Assembly: GCA_945787015.1 (NCBI GenBank)
Contig: CALZGM010000009.1
Coordinates: forward strand, 38,896-102,895
Direction: 5' to 3'
DNA: 64,000 nt
From: an uncultured Roseburia sp.
GTDB lineage: Bacteria > Bacillota > Clostridia > Lachnospirales > Lachnospiraceae
Numbering within the stretch: the first letter of the stretch is position 1; each line of letters opens with the position of its first letter. The position numbers and the translations under genes are program-made. A model generated the notes under the pieces. That model made no database searches, was not told the DNA's origin, and saw nothing but the letters and a program-made list of their open reading frames with translations. This document shows, piece after piece, positions 1 through 6,348 of the stretch.

Positions 1-16
1 TGGCGTATAAGATTTC

Positions 17-637
17 TTAGCTGCCAAAAAGTTGTGAATCTATTTTTGATAAAACGGTTGCAGGGAAAAGAGATTTTGTTAATTGTAAATCTTTTTTCTT
101 ATATGTTAACTGAGTATATTCTCGTTTGGTATTTTTCATTTTAAAAATAGCAAAAATTTTTCCGGGTGGGTACTGAGAGATATTTCGAATATCTTCACTC
201 AAAATAGTATTTGGTATGAAAAAATCGTTTTTTGAAATTAATCCGAGGCAAGCAGAGGTTGTTCCGGCTACTTTTTCAGTATAAAGCTCAAGATGTGGAC
301 CGGTATAGTTGCCTATCATACGGGCAGTTTGATCTATATTTACTATACTAGACAGAATCTTTAATTTTAATTCAGTGGTAAAAGGGCATTTAACAAAAAA
401 GTCATTCGGACTAAGCTTGTTATTTACTATTTTGTGATAAAATATATTTGCTGAAATTCCTGGACGTGGTACTAGACCTGTAAAGTGTAGAAAATTGTGA
501 GCACGGAAGCGAACTTCAGCAAATTCTACTTTGTTTTGTGCATTGTAATAGACAAACATAACTTGAGTGTTACAAAGATTTGTATCATATGTACAGGCGC
601 ACTTATGCACAATAGCAATAATTTCGTTTTTGGTCAT
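17..637 (-). CDS. Predicted PBECR4-type nuclease (candidate toxin)
   Basis: The 206-residue protein resembles, from memory of the family pattern, the PBECR4 domain (phage Barnase-EndoU-ColicinE5/D-RelE-like nuclease), a predicted RNase fold. The matching blocks are FLHFTGL near residue 49, a following AxxFYxKIxNxKLSxxDF stretch, ARMIGNY, LYTEK, ACLGL, and IPNTILSEDIR in the second half. It has no signal peptide or membrane segment, so it should be cytoplasmic. The ATG follows an AGGAG ribosome binding site. It is the only gene at this end of the window on the minus strand and is AT-richer than its neighbours. Upstream on the same strand lie a terminator-like hairpin, two tandem structured repeats and a promoter, an arrangement that suggests an RNA-controlled toxin. 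The family call is fairly good; the catalytic residues and the toxin role are inference. Confidence 0.62.
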   Translation of the reverse strand: MTKNEIIAIVHKCACTYDTNLCNTQVMFVYYNAQNKVEFAEVRFRAHNFLHFTGLVPRPGISANIFYHKIVNNKLSPNDFFVKCPFTTELKLKILSSIVNIDQTARMIGNYTGPHLELYTEKVAGTTSACLGLISKNDFFIPNTILSEDIRNISQYPPGKIFAIFKMKNTKREYTQLTYKKKDLQLTKSLFPATVLSKIDSQLFGS

Positions 638-670
638 GGGAAAACTCCTAATGATGTGAAATAGAATTTA

Positions 671-711
671 AAAGGAAGATTCACCCACCGCAGCGAATGT
701 AACCTTCCTTT
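671..711 (-). terminator. Terminator-like hairpin between the repeats and the nuclease gene
   Basis: Read on the minus strand, AAAGGAAG (711-704) pairs with CTTCCTTT (678-671). An inner ATTC/GAAT pairing (698-695 with 682-679) extends the stem. The 3' arm runs into only four T residues and then AAATTC, so termination would be leaky. It sits between the tandem repeats and the nuclease start, where type III toxin-antitoxin loci carry an attenuating terminator. Confidence 0.5.
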
Positions 712-720
712 CATGACTGA

Positions 721-820
721 TTTTTCTGTTGTCCGTCAACGAATCGGCACCCGTAGTCCGATAAGAATGCTGGTTTTTCTGTTGCCAGCCAACTGTTCAG
801 CACCCGTAGTCTGAGAAGAA
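721..820 (-). repeat. Two tandem 47-nt repeats with conserved hairpins
   Basis: Copies at 721-767 and 774-820 match at 38 of 47 positions, with a period of 53 nt. On the minus strand each copy can form a first hairpin with the invariant 12-nt core GACTACGGGTGC, and a second with stem GTTG/CAAC and a 5-nt loop, then AGAAAAA. One first-stem pair changes from G-C in one copy to A-U in the other, which is compensatory. Most other differences fall in loops or linkers. This points to selection on RNA structure. Confidence 0.85.
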
Positions 821-872
821 ATTCGGATTAATGTGTCAGCCCACAAATAGGCAATGCCTATCAACTACATAT

Positions 873-901
873 ATTATACATTTAAAAATTGAATTATGCA
901 A
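873..901 (-). promoter_or_regulatory. Predicted sigma-A promoter for the repeat RNA and nuclease
   Basis: On the minus strand a perfect TATAAT (878-873) lies 17 nt downstream of TTGCAT (901-896). The -35 box is weak but the spacing is ideal. The start point would be close to 866, just before the repeats. Confidence 0.6.
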
Positions 902-942
902 AGAGAAAAATGGGTTTGAAAAAAAGGGGGATTTTATAGATA

Positions 943-2280
943 ATGTATAAAAACATTTTTATTGAAGGAATACAGGGAACCGGAAAAACAACCTTGCTCC
1001 GTCTACTCGGACAGGCCCTGCCGGATTATCATGTGTACTGGGAGGGCGATTATTCCCCGGTAGAACTGGCATGGTGTACTTATATGACAGAGTCAGAGTA
1101 TGAAGCTGCACTGGTAAAATTTCCTGATTTAGCAGAAAAAATTCGGCAAGCCACGTATCAGGAAGACAGCCACTATATTGTTACATACACACGAATCTTA
1201 GCGGAACGCAGAGAGTTCTATGAGTATATGGAGCAGTATGAAATCTATAATGGCAGACGTCCATTGGAAGAATTTAAAACAATTTTGCTGAGGCGTTATG
1301 AGAACTTTAGTAGCGCGGGCAATGTGTTTGAATGCTCTTTCTTTCAAAATACGATGGAAGAACTGCTGCTTTATTATGACATGACGGAGCAGGAGATTCT
1401 GGATTTCTATGAGGAGCTGTTTGCCAAACTAAAAGAGAAAGAATTCGTGATGGTGTATCTGTGTTCCGAGCAGATTGAAGAAAATATTTTACAAATCAAA
1501 AAGGAACGTTCAGACGAAAACGGAGTGGAAATGTGGTATCCGCTGATGCTGCGTTATCTGAACGATACTCCATATGGGAAAAAACACCCTTTTGAAGGGG
1601 TGACAGATATGGCCGCGCATTTTAGGCGCCGCATGCAGATGGAACTTGCGGCAATTGAAAAAGTGTTAGGAAATCAGGCAATTGTGATACCAGCAAAGGA
1701 ATATCAGATAGAGGAACTGATAAGACAGATTCAAGGAGGAGAAATAATGAACGAGAAAATAGAAGTAAGAATCATTGACAAGGCGCATAGCGCAGATATT
1801 AACATTCCAAACCAGCCTTTTGAATTGTTTGGAAGAATGATTCCGTCCTATGTGAACGAGCAGTGGAGTTATACAACGGAGTTGTTTCCGGAGGTGAGCA
1901 CAATGTGTTTCCCGGATGAAAACTATGATTTTGACGCTCTTTCAGAAAATAGTGTGTTTATTGGTGCATATGAAGGAGAAAAGTGTATCGGATTAGCAAT
2001 CATGCAGCAGGAATGGTTTAAATACATGTATTTGTATGATTTAAAAGTGGATTCTGCTTATAGAGGGAAAAACGTTGGCGCGATGCTGATTGAAAAAGCA
2101 AAAGAAGTGGCAAAGGAAAATGGATATCAGGGTATTCATACGGTGGGACAGGACAATAACCTTGCGGCATGCAAGTTTTATATCAAATCCGGTTTTGTCA
2201 TTGGCGGTTTAGACACGAAGGTTTATCAGGGAACGAAACAGGAAGGTAAGAAAGATATTTTATTTTATTTGGATATCTGA
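943..2280 (+). CDS. P-loop nucleoside-kinase-like / GNAT acetyltransferase fusion
   Basis: This 445-residue protein has two halves. The N-terminal part (about residues 1-265) starts with a strand and a Walker A loop GIQGTGKTT at residues 9-17, followed by a mostly helical region, and resembles the deoxynucleoside/thymidylate kinase type of P-loop fold. The C-terminal part (from about residue 269) is a GNAT acetyltransferase, with the acetyl-CoA-binding turn RGKNVGAML near residues 375-383 and a terminal ACKFYIKSGF block. The domains join at an in-frame ATG preceded by a perfect AGGAGG site, so a free acetyltransferase may also be made. Substrates cannot be told. It heads the accessory stretch of small-enzyme genes. 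The start ATG has a GGGGG box at an unusually long spacing of 12 nt. Confidence 0.75.
   Translation: MYKNIFIEGIQGTGKTTLLRLLGQALPDYHVYWEGDYSPVELAWCTYMTESEYEAALVKFPDLAEKIRQATYQEDSHYIVTYTRILAERREFYEYMEQYEIYNGRRPLEEFKTILLRRYENFSSAGNVFECSFFQNTMEELLLYYDMTEQEILDFYEELFAKLKEKEFVMVYLCSEQIEENILQIKKERSDENGVEMWYPLMLRYLNDTPYGKKHPFEGVTDMAAHFRRRMQMELAAIEKVLGNQAIVIPAKEYQIEELIRQIQGGEIMNEKIEVRIIDKAHSADINIPNQPFELFGRMIPSYVNEQWSYTTELFPEVSTMCFPDENYDFDALSENSVFIGAYEGEKCIGLAIMQQEWFKYMYLYDLKVDSAYRGKNVGAMLIEKAKEVAKENGYQGIHTVGQDNNLAACKFYIKSGFVIGGLDTKVYQGTKQEGKKDILFYLDI
1734..1749 (+). promoter_or_regulatory. Internal ribosome binding site and ATG inside the fusion gene
   Basis: AGGAGG at 1734-1739 is followed after 7 nt by ATG at 1747-1749, in frame with the upstream kinase part. 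This is the best ribosome binding site in the gene and lies exactly at the domain border (residue 269). It probably directs synthesis of a separate acetyltransferase of about 177 residues, or is the relic of a second gene whose upstream stop codon was lost. Confidence 0.7.
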
Positions 2281-2301
2281 AGACAGAATTTGGAGTAAAA
2301 A

Positions 2302-2922
2302 ATGGATATAAAGATAGAAAGAATCAATGCGTATGATGACAGCAGATTTTCAGAAAAAGTCTTAAAGCAGCATGGCGCGTTTGTAATCAACGATACGATA
2401 CCTTGTGAGATTGAAATTGTCGGTAGTTGCGAAGCAGTTGTTCACGGCGAAGTACAGGAGTATCAGGATGCAGTGATTGAGGAGTTCCGTTTTTACGCAG
2501 AGCATATTTGCAAGTTTTATAATGAAGAGCAGAAACTGATAAAAGAATTTGAACCGGTGGAGACGTTTCGAATCCGCATTGAGGAGATACAGCCATCCCA
2601 GTTTTATGTGGATGAAGATAAAATCAAGGCGGTAAAGACCTTTATTACAAGTCAAAAGGACATCATCATTCCGGTAATGAAAGAAAACGGAAAATATATT
2701 TCACTGGATGGACATACAAGACTCGCAGCGGCTATTGAATTAGGGTATGATGAAGTCATAGCTTTTTACACAGAGGCAGGAGACTATATTTTTGACTTTG
2801 TAAATGAGGCAAAAAAGCGCGGTATACATACTCCATATGATTTGAAAAAGGTACCACACGAGGAATACGAGGTGGTGTGGAATCAGTTTTGCGACGAGTT
2901 TTTTAGTAGGAAGCAGGCTTGA
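2302..2922 (+). CDS. ParB/sulfiredoxin-like domain protein
   Basis: The 206-residue protein carries a ParB N-terminal (ParB/Srx) fold in its second half. It runs from RIRIEEIQPSQF near residue 92 to the nucleotide-binding-type motif SLDGHTRLAAA at about residues 134-144. The first 85 residues are an uncharacterised alpha/beta region. It lacks the helix-turn-helix and dimerisation parts of chromosome-partitioning ParB, so it is unlikely to segregate DNA. Stand-alone ParB-like domains can be CTPases, nucleases or small-molecule enzymes, and I cannot choose between these. It starts 21 nt after the fusion gene with a TTGGAG site and is probably in the same transcript. Confidence 0.7.
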   Translation: MDIKIERINAYDDSRFSEKVLKQHGAFVINDTIPCEIEIVGSCEAVVHGEVQEYQDAVIEEFRFYAEHICKFYNEEQKLIKEFEPVETFRIRIEEIQPSQFYVDEDKIKAVKTFITSQKDIIIPVMKENGKYISLDGHTRLAAAIELGYDEVIAFYTEAGDYIFDFVNEAKKRGIHTPYDLKKVPHEEYEVVWNQFCDEFFSRKQA

Positions 2923-2990
2923 CTTTTGATGAGAATATGAAGGTTGTCTGCGAAGAGTTTAAACTGGTTTATAAGCCGGAAAAAGAATAG
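2910..2990 (+). pseudogene. C-terminal gene remnant
   Basis: A short open frame overlaps the end of the ParB-like gene and reads ...FDENMKVVCEEFKLVYKPEKE before a stop at 2988-2990. It has no ribosome binding site and begins right after a stop codon. It looks like the preserved tail of a decayed gene rather than a functional peptide. The parent family is not recognisable. Confidence 0.3.
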
Positions 2991-3017
2991 TTAACAAAAT
3001 GAATGGAGGTAATGGTT

Positions 3018-3533
3018 ATGAAGGACGTATTTCTTGTATATGACAAAAGTTGTTTTTATGAAATTGTGATTTTGAATTACTTTATGCAATTTACGAATTG
3101 CGAGGTGCTTCTTTGCTCATTAGATGGCAAACCAATCCGGTCAATGGAAGGCTATTCGGTGAATGTGGATATGGCTGTAAGCGAACTCGATAAAAGCCAG
3201 ATTCGCAGCCTTATCATACCTGGTGGAAACGTGAAAAATATTAATAACGAAGAAGTGAGAGCACTTTTTAGAGAGGTAAAAGCACAAGGGAAATTAGTTG
3301 CAGGAATCTGTGCAGGCGTGGATTTGCTGGATGAGGCAGGAGTACTTTGTGATGTAAAATCAACACACTCTATCGATTTAGATATCGTAAGTGATAAAAA
3401 TGTAATTACCGCAAGGGCAAATGCTTATGTTGACTTTGCCGTAGAAGTGGCAAAAAAACTGGATTTGTTTGCCGACGAGGCAGATTTGCAGGAAACGATT
3501 GATTTTTGGAAATATCATAAACGGATGGAGTAA
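3018..3533 (+). CDS. DJ-1/PfpI family protein
   Basis: The 171-residue protein has the class I glutamine amidotransferase-like fold of DJ-1/PfpI/ThiJ proteins. After the first strand comes SLIIPGG near residue 65, then the nucleophile elbow AGICAGVDLL with the reactive cysteine at about residue 98. Family members act as glyoxalases, deglycases, chaperones or redox sensors, and no specific role is evident here. I chose the ATG at 3018 because the GGAGGT site at 3005-3010 stands 7 nt before it; the earlier in-frame ATG at 3003 overlaps that site. Confidence 0.8.
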   Translation: MKDVFLVYDKSCFYEIVILNYFMQFTNCEVLLCSLDGKPIRSMEGYSVNVDMAVSELDKSQIRSLIIPGGNVKNINNEEVRALFREVKAQGKLVAGICAGVDLLDEAGVLCDVKSTHSIDLDIVSDKNVITARANAYVDFAVEVAKKLDLFADEADLQETIDFWKYHKRME

Positions 3534-3541
3534 AAAAATCC

Positions 3542-4093
3542 ATGAAAATATGCTTAAGAGAGCGCACCGAAGAAACAGTTGCAATTTATTTTACAAAAGC
3601 ACAGGATGTGGAAATAAAAAAGGTTTTGCCACAAATTACGAGAACATTGGAGGAGACCTTAGAAGATTATCACAAGACACAGCTTCCAGATGCGACTAGT
3701 TATGGAAGAACGATTTATGCTGATGATATCTATGTAGGGGACATTTGGTGCTACGCAATCAATATGGATGAGGAACCGAATGCTATGTTAAGCTATTGCA
3801 TTTTTGAAAAAGAATATTGGGGACAGGGCGTAGCGACGAAGGCGGTGAAGTTATTTCTAGAGGAAATTTTAGAAAGATTTCATTTTATGACGATAGGCGC
3901 ATTTTCTTACACATCAAATCCGGCATCAATAAGAGTACTTGAGAAAAATGGATTTTTGATGCAGGAAGAGTTTGTTGAAGATGGGATACAGTCGCAGTAT
4001 TTTCAACGAAAATGCATGACTATGAGTGAGGATGTGCTTAAAAATATTTGTGAACATTACGGTATAGAAGACGTTTGCATTGGAAGCTTTTAA
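3542..4093 (+). CDS. GNAT acetyltransferase, RimJ/RimL-like
   Basis: The 183-residue protein is a GNAT-family acyltransferase of the RimJ/RimL type. The acetyl-CoA pyrophosphate loop is YWGQGVATKAV at about residues 91-101, and the typical end motif NPASIRVLEKNGF lies near residue 126. Members acetylate ribosomal protein N-termini, antibiotics or small amines, and the substrate cannot be read from sequence. It starts 8 nt after the DJ-1-like gene, with a GGAG box 11 nt before the ATG, so it is probably translated from the same message. Confidence 0.8.
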   Translation: MKICLRERTEETVAIYFTKAQDVEIKKVLPQITRTLEETLEDYHKTQLPDATSYGRTIYADDIYVGDIWCYAINMDEEPNAMLSYCIFEKEYWGQGVATKAVKLFLEEILERFHFMTIGAFSYTSNPASIRVLEKNGFLMQEEFVEDGIQSQYFQRKCMTMSEDVLKNICEHYGIEDVCIGSF

Positions 4094-4287
4094 AGTCCAT
4101 TTTTAAGTATTACATATTAAACGAAGTAGAAAAAAAGGTGTATAGGGACTATAAGAAGATCATTGATTTATGCTTTTATCCGAATGTGATGTTGTGGATA
4201 TATTTGATTGAAAATCATAAATATGAGGATAAAGTAATTCAGTTGATTCGGTTTTTGGCAAGAGATAAAGGACGGATAGAAAGCTGA
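4075..4287 (+). pseudogene. Short hypothetical ORF, probably a gene remnant
   Basis: A 70-residue frame begins inside the end of the upstream acetyltransferase gene and reads like the helical C-terminus of a larger protein (EKKVYRDYKKIID, LIRFLARDKG). No ribosome binding site precedes its ATG. It lies between the acetyltransferase and a clearly damaged gene, so decay is the likelier explanation. No family is recognised. Confidence 0.3.
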
Positions 4288-4323
4288 AGAGGGAATATTT
4301 ATGGAAGAAAAGGGAAGAAGTCT

Positions 4324-4613
4324 ATGGAACTAAAAAAGGTTGACTATAAAAACTTATGGCCGATTACAAAATTATCGGTGCAGGACTCCCAGAAGGAATT
4401 TGTGGCAACGAATACAGAAAGCATTTTGGAGGCATATGTCACAATCACATCCGGCGCGGTTGCGTTGCCATTCGGATTATATGAGAATGGCATCCTTGTT
4501 GGCTTTCTTACGAACCGGAAAATACCATGGCACGGCAGCTTTATCATTCGTTCGGATTCGAGGAGAACGGGGAAGTGTGTGATGGCGAAGTGGTTGCGGT
4601 ACGAAAGCTATAA
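4324..4613 (+). pseudogene. GNAT acetyltransferase with internal deletion
   Basis: The first 60 codons (MELKKVDYKNLWPITKL to LVGF) read like the N-terminus of a GNAT protein of about 150 residues. At about 4503-4506 the natural continuation shifts frame and reads SYEPENTMARQLYHSFGFEE...GEVVAVRKL, ending at TAA 4611-4613. That is the typical C-terminus of the same family. The middle part with the acetyl-CoA loop is missing, apparently by a deletion of about 200 bp that also broke the frame. The nominal open frame continues to 4626 with nonsense sequence. No active enzyme is expected. Confidence 0.75.
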
Positions 4614-4627
4614 GTGGGAGATTTAGG

Positions 4628-5392
4628 ATGAAGCATCTATACGGAGTAGAGACAAAGGAAGAATTGACTAAATATCAAAAATTTGTTGAGCGGATACAGC
4701 CCAGACTGGATGAATATCTTAAATTTCTTCAAACAGAATATGAAGTTCGTGACTTGCCAAGAACCATTTTGTGGACGGGAAAAGAAGCTGCGACAAGTCT
4801 GATTAGTGATATTCCGGTTCCGGCATATACCAATGAGTATCGTGTTGTTATGACGCCGGATATAGAAGCTTGGCGAAGTTTATACTTAAAACAATTGGAA
4901 GGTATAGAGAATCAGAAAGAAAACGAGGCGGCCCGCCAAAGCATTAAGGAATATTACCTTAAGGAACTGTCAGAAAACCATATCATGCAAATCCTTGGTC
5001 ATGAACTGGCACATCATAGCGAATGGTTCTTAGAGGATTTTGATTCGGCTCTTAGTGATGGTATTTGGTTTGAAGAGGGAATGGTTGAGTACATTAGCAG
5101 ACGCTATTTTTTGACAGAGGAAGAATTTGAACAGGAAGCATTTTATAATCAACAATTAGTAAACTTGTTGAAAGAAAAATATGGAACTCATTCGTTGGAG
5201 GAATTCGGACAGGCTACCTATGAAGGCGACTATGCAAGTATCTTTTTTGAATATTGGCGAAGCTTTCTGGCAGTCAAAAAAGTAATAGAAGATTATAATG
5301 GGAATATTCGGAAAGTTTTTCACTCCTATCATGAGTGGCATGAAAAAAATAACGGACAGACACTGGTAGAGTGGTTTCAGGTCTGTATCTAA
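4628..5392 (+). CDS. Putative zinc metallopeptidase-like protein
   Basis: The 254-residue protein contains an HExxH zinc motif, HELAHH, at about residues 125-130. A possible third ligand glutamate lies in WFEEGMVEYIS at about 147-157, as in gluzincins. The flanks are largely helical and no signal peptide or membrane segment is seen, so an exported protease is unlikely. It could be a cytoplasmic peptidase or a DUF-type zincin whose substrate is unknown. It sits between a broken acetyltransferase and a methyltransferase, which suggests a unit modifying or processing a peptide or drug, but this is only inference from neighbours. Confidence 0.6.
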   Translation: MKHLYGVETKEELTKYQKFVERIQPRLDEYLKFLQTEYEVRDLPRTILWTGKEAATSLISDIPVPAYTNEYRVVMTPDIEAWRSLYLKQLEGIENQKENEAARQSIKEYYLKELSENHIMQILGHELAHHSEWFLEDFDSALSDGIWFEEGMVEYISRRYFLTEEEFEQEAFYNQQLVNLLKEKYGTHSLEEFGQATYEGDYASIFFEYWRSFLAVKKVIEDYNGNIRKVFHSYHEWHEKNNGQTLVEWFQVCI

Positions 5393-5434
5393 TATTAAAA
5401 ATAAGCTTAATCAGCGAAGAATTGAGGAAGAATA

Positions 5435-6193
5435 ATGGAGATAGATTATACAAAAGTAAATTCAAATGCGATAACTAAATGGTGTGAAGAAGGCTGGGAA
5501 TGGGGAACGCCAATCAGTCATGAAGAATATGAAAAGGCAGTAGGAGGCGAGTGGAACGTGTTGCTGACACCGACAAAACCGGTTCCAAAGGAGTGGTTTT
5601 GCGAGATGAAAGGTGCAAAAGTGCTGGGACTGGCATCAGGCGGAGGCCAGCAGATGCTGATTTTTACGGCTCTTGGCGCGGAATGTACGATTTTAGATTA
5701 TTCAGATGCACAGCTTGCCAGTGAAAAAATGGTGGCAGAGCGTGAAGGATATGAAATCAAAATCGTGAAGGCAGATATGACGAAGCCGTTACCTTTTGAG
5801 AATGAAAGCTTTGATTTGATTTTTCACCCGGTTTCCAATTGCTATGTAGAGGAAGTGCTTCCGATTTGGAAGGAATGTTATCGTGTGTTGAAAAAAGGAG
5901 GCATTTTACTTGCCGGTCTTGATAATGGATTGAACTATATTTTTGATGAGGAAACGGAATCGGTATTAACCTATAAGCTGCCGTTTAATGCGCTGCGTGA
6001 TAAGGAAATGTATGAGCTTTCCCTAAAAAATGATTGGGGAATTCAGTTTTCTCATACCATTGAAGAACAAATCGGCGGCCAGCTTGCAGCAGGATTTTCC
6101 TTGGAAGGAATTTATGGCGATACCAATGGAGAAGGGAAACTGCATGAGTATAATGTGCCGACATTTTGGGCGACTAAGGCAGTAAAAAGGTAG
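5435..6193 (+). CDS. Class I SAM-dependent methyltransferase
   Basis: The 252-residue protein has the Rossmann-like methyltransferase core. Motif I, VLGLASGGGQQM, lies at about residues 63-74, an acidic strand end ILDYSDAQL follows, then a motif near residue 110 (VKADMTKPLPFENESFDLIFHPVSN) and the post-motif YRVLKKGGILLAG. It therefore binds S-adenosylmethionine, and the family (Methyltransf_11-like) modifies small molecules. The ATG follows a GAGGAAG site. It is the last gene of the accessory stretch. Confidence 0.85.
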   Translation: MEIDYTKVNSNAITKWCEEGWEWGTPISHEEYEKAVGGEWNVLLTPTKPVPKEWFCEMKGAKVLGLASGGGQQMLIFTALGAECTILDYSDAQLASEKMVAEREGYEIKIVKADMTKPLPFENESFDLIFHPVSNCYVEEVLPIWKECYRVLKKGGILLAGLDNGLNYIFDEETESVLTYKLPFNALRDKEMYELSLKNDWGIQFSHTIEEQIGGQLAAGFSLEGIYGDTNGEGKLHEYNVPTFWATKAVKR

Positions 6194-6348
6194 ACCTAAT
6201 AATTCTGAATGGAATGTCTGTTTAGTAAAAAAATTATGGGGCATTCTATTATGAGAAAAATTCTGAAAAAACACATGTCAGTTGAAAAGTCATACAAAAA
6301 ATATTATGATGAATTCAGGAAAAATTTGCAAAAAAAGGAAGGACGATT

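Larger units (their letters stand above)
671..866 (-). ncRNA. Candidate structured repeat RNA upstream of the nuclease
   Basis: A transcript from the predicted minus-strand promoter would start near 866. It would carry a small 5' hairpin (ATAGGC/GCCTAT, 847-861), then the two structured repeats, then the terminator-like hairpin. No open reading frame of convincing size occupies it. By position it could be the RNA antitoxin of a type III-like system, a cis-regulatory leader, or a member of a dispersed repeat family. The structure is seen in the sequence; the function is inferred. Confidence 0.45.

Noticed and set aside
721-820. Tandem repeats read as a small CRISPR array
   Set aside because: Only two copies with a 6-nt gap and mismatched sequence; spacers are far too short and no cas gene is near.
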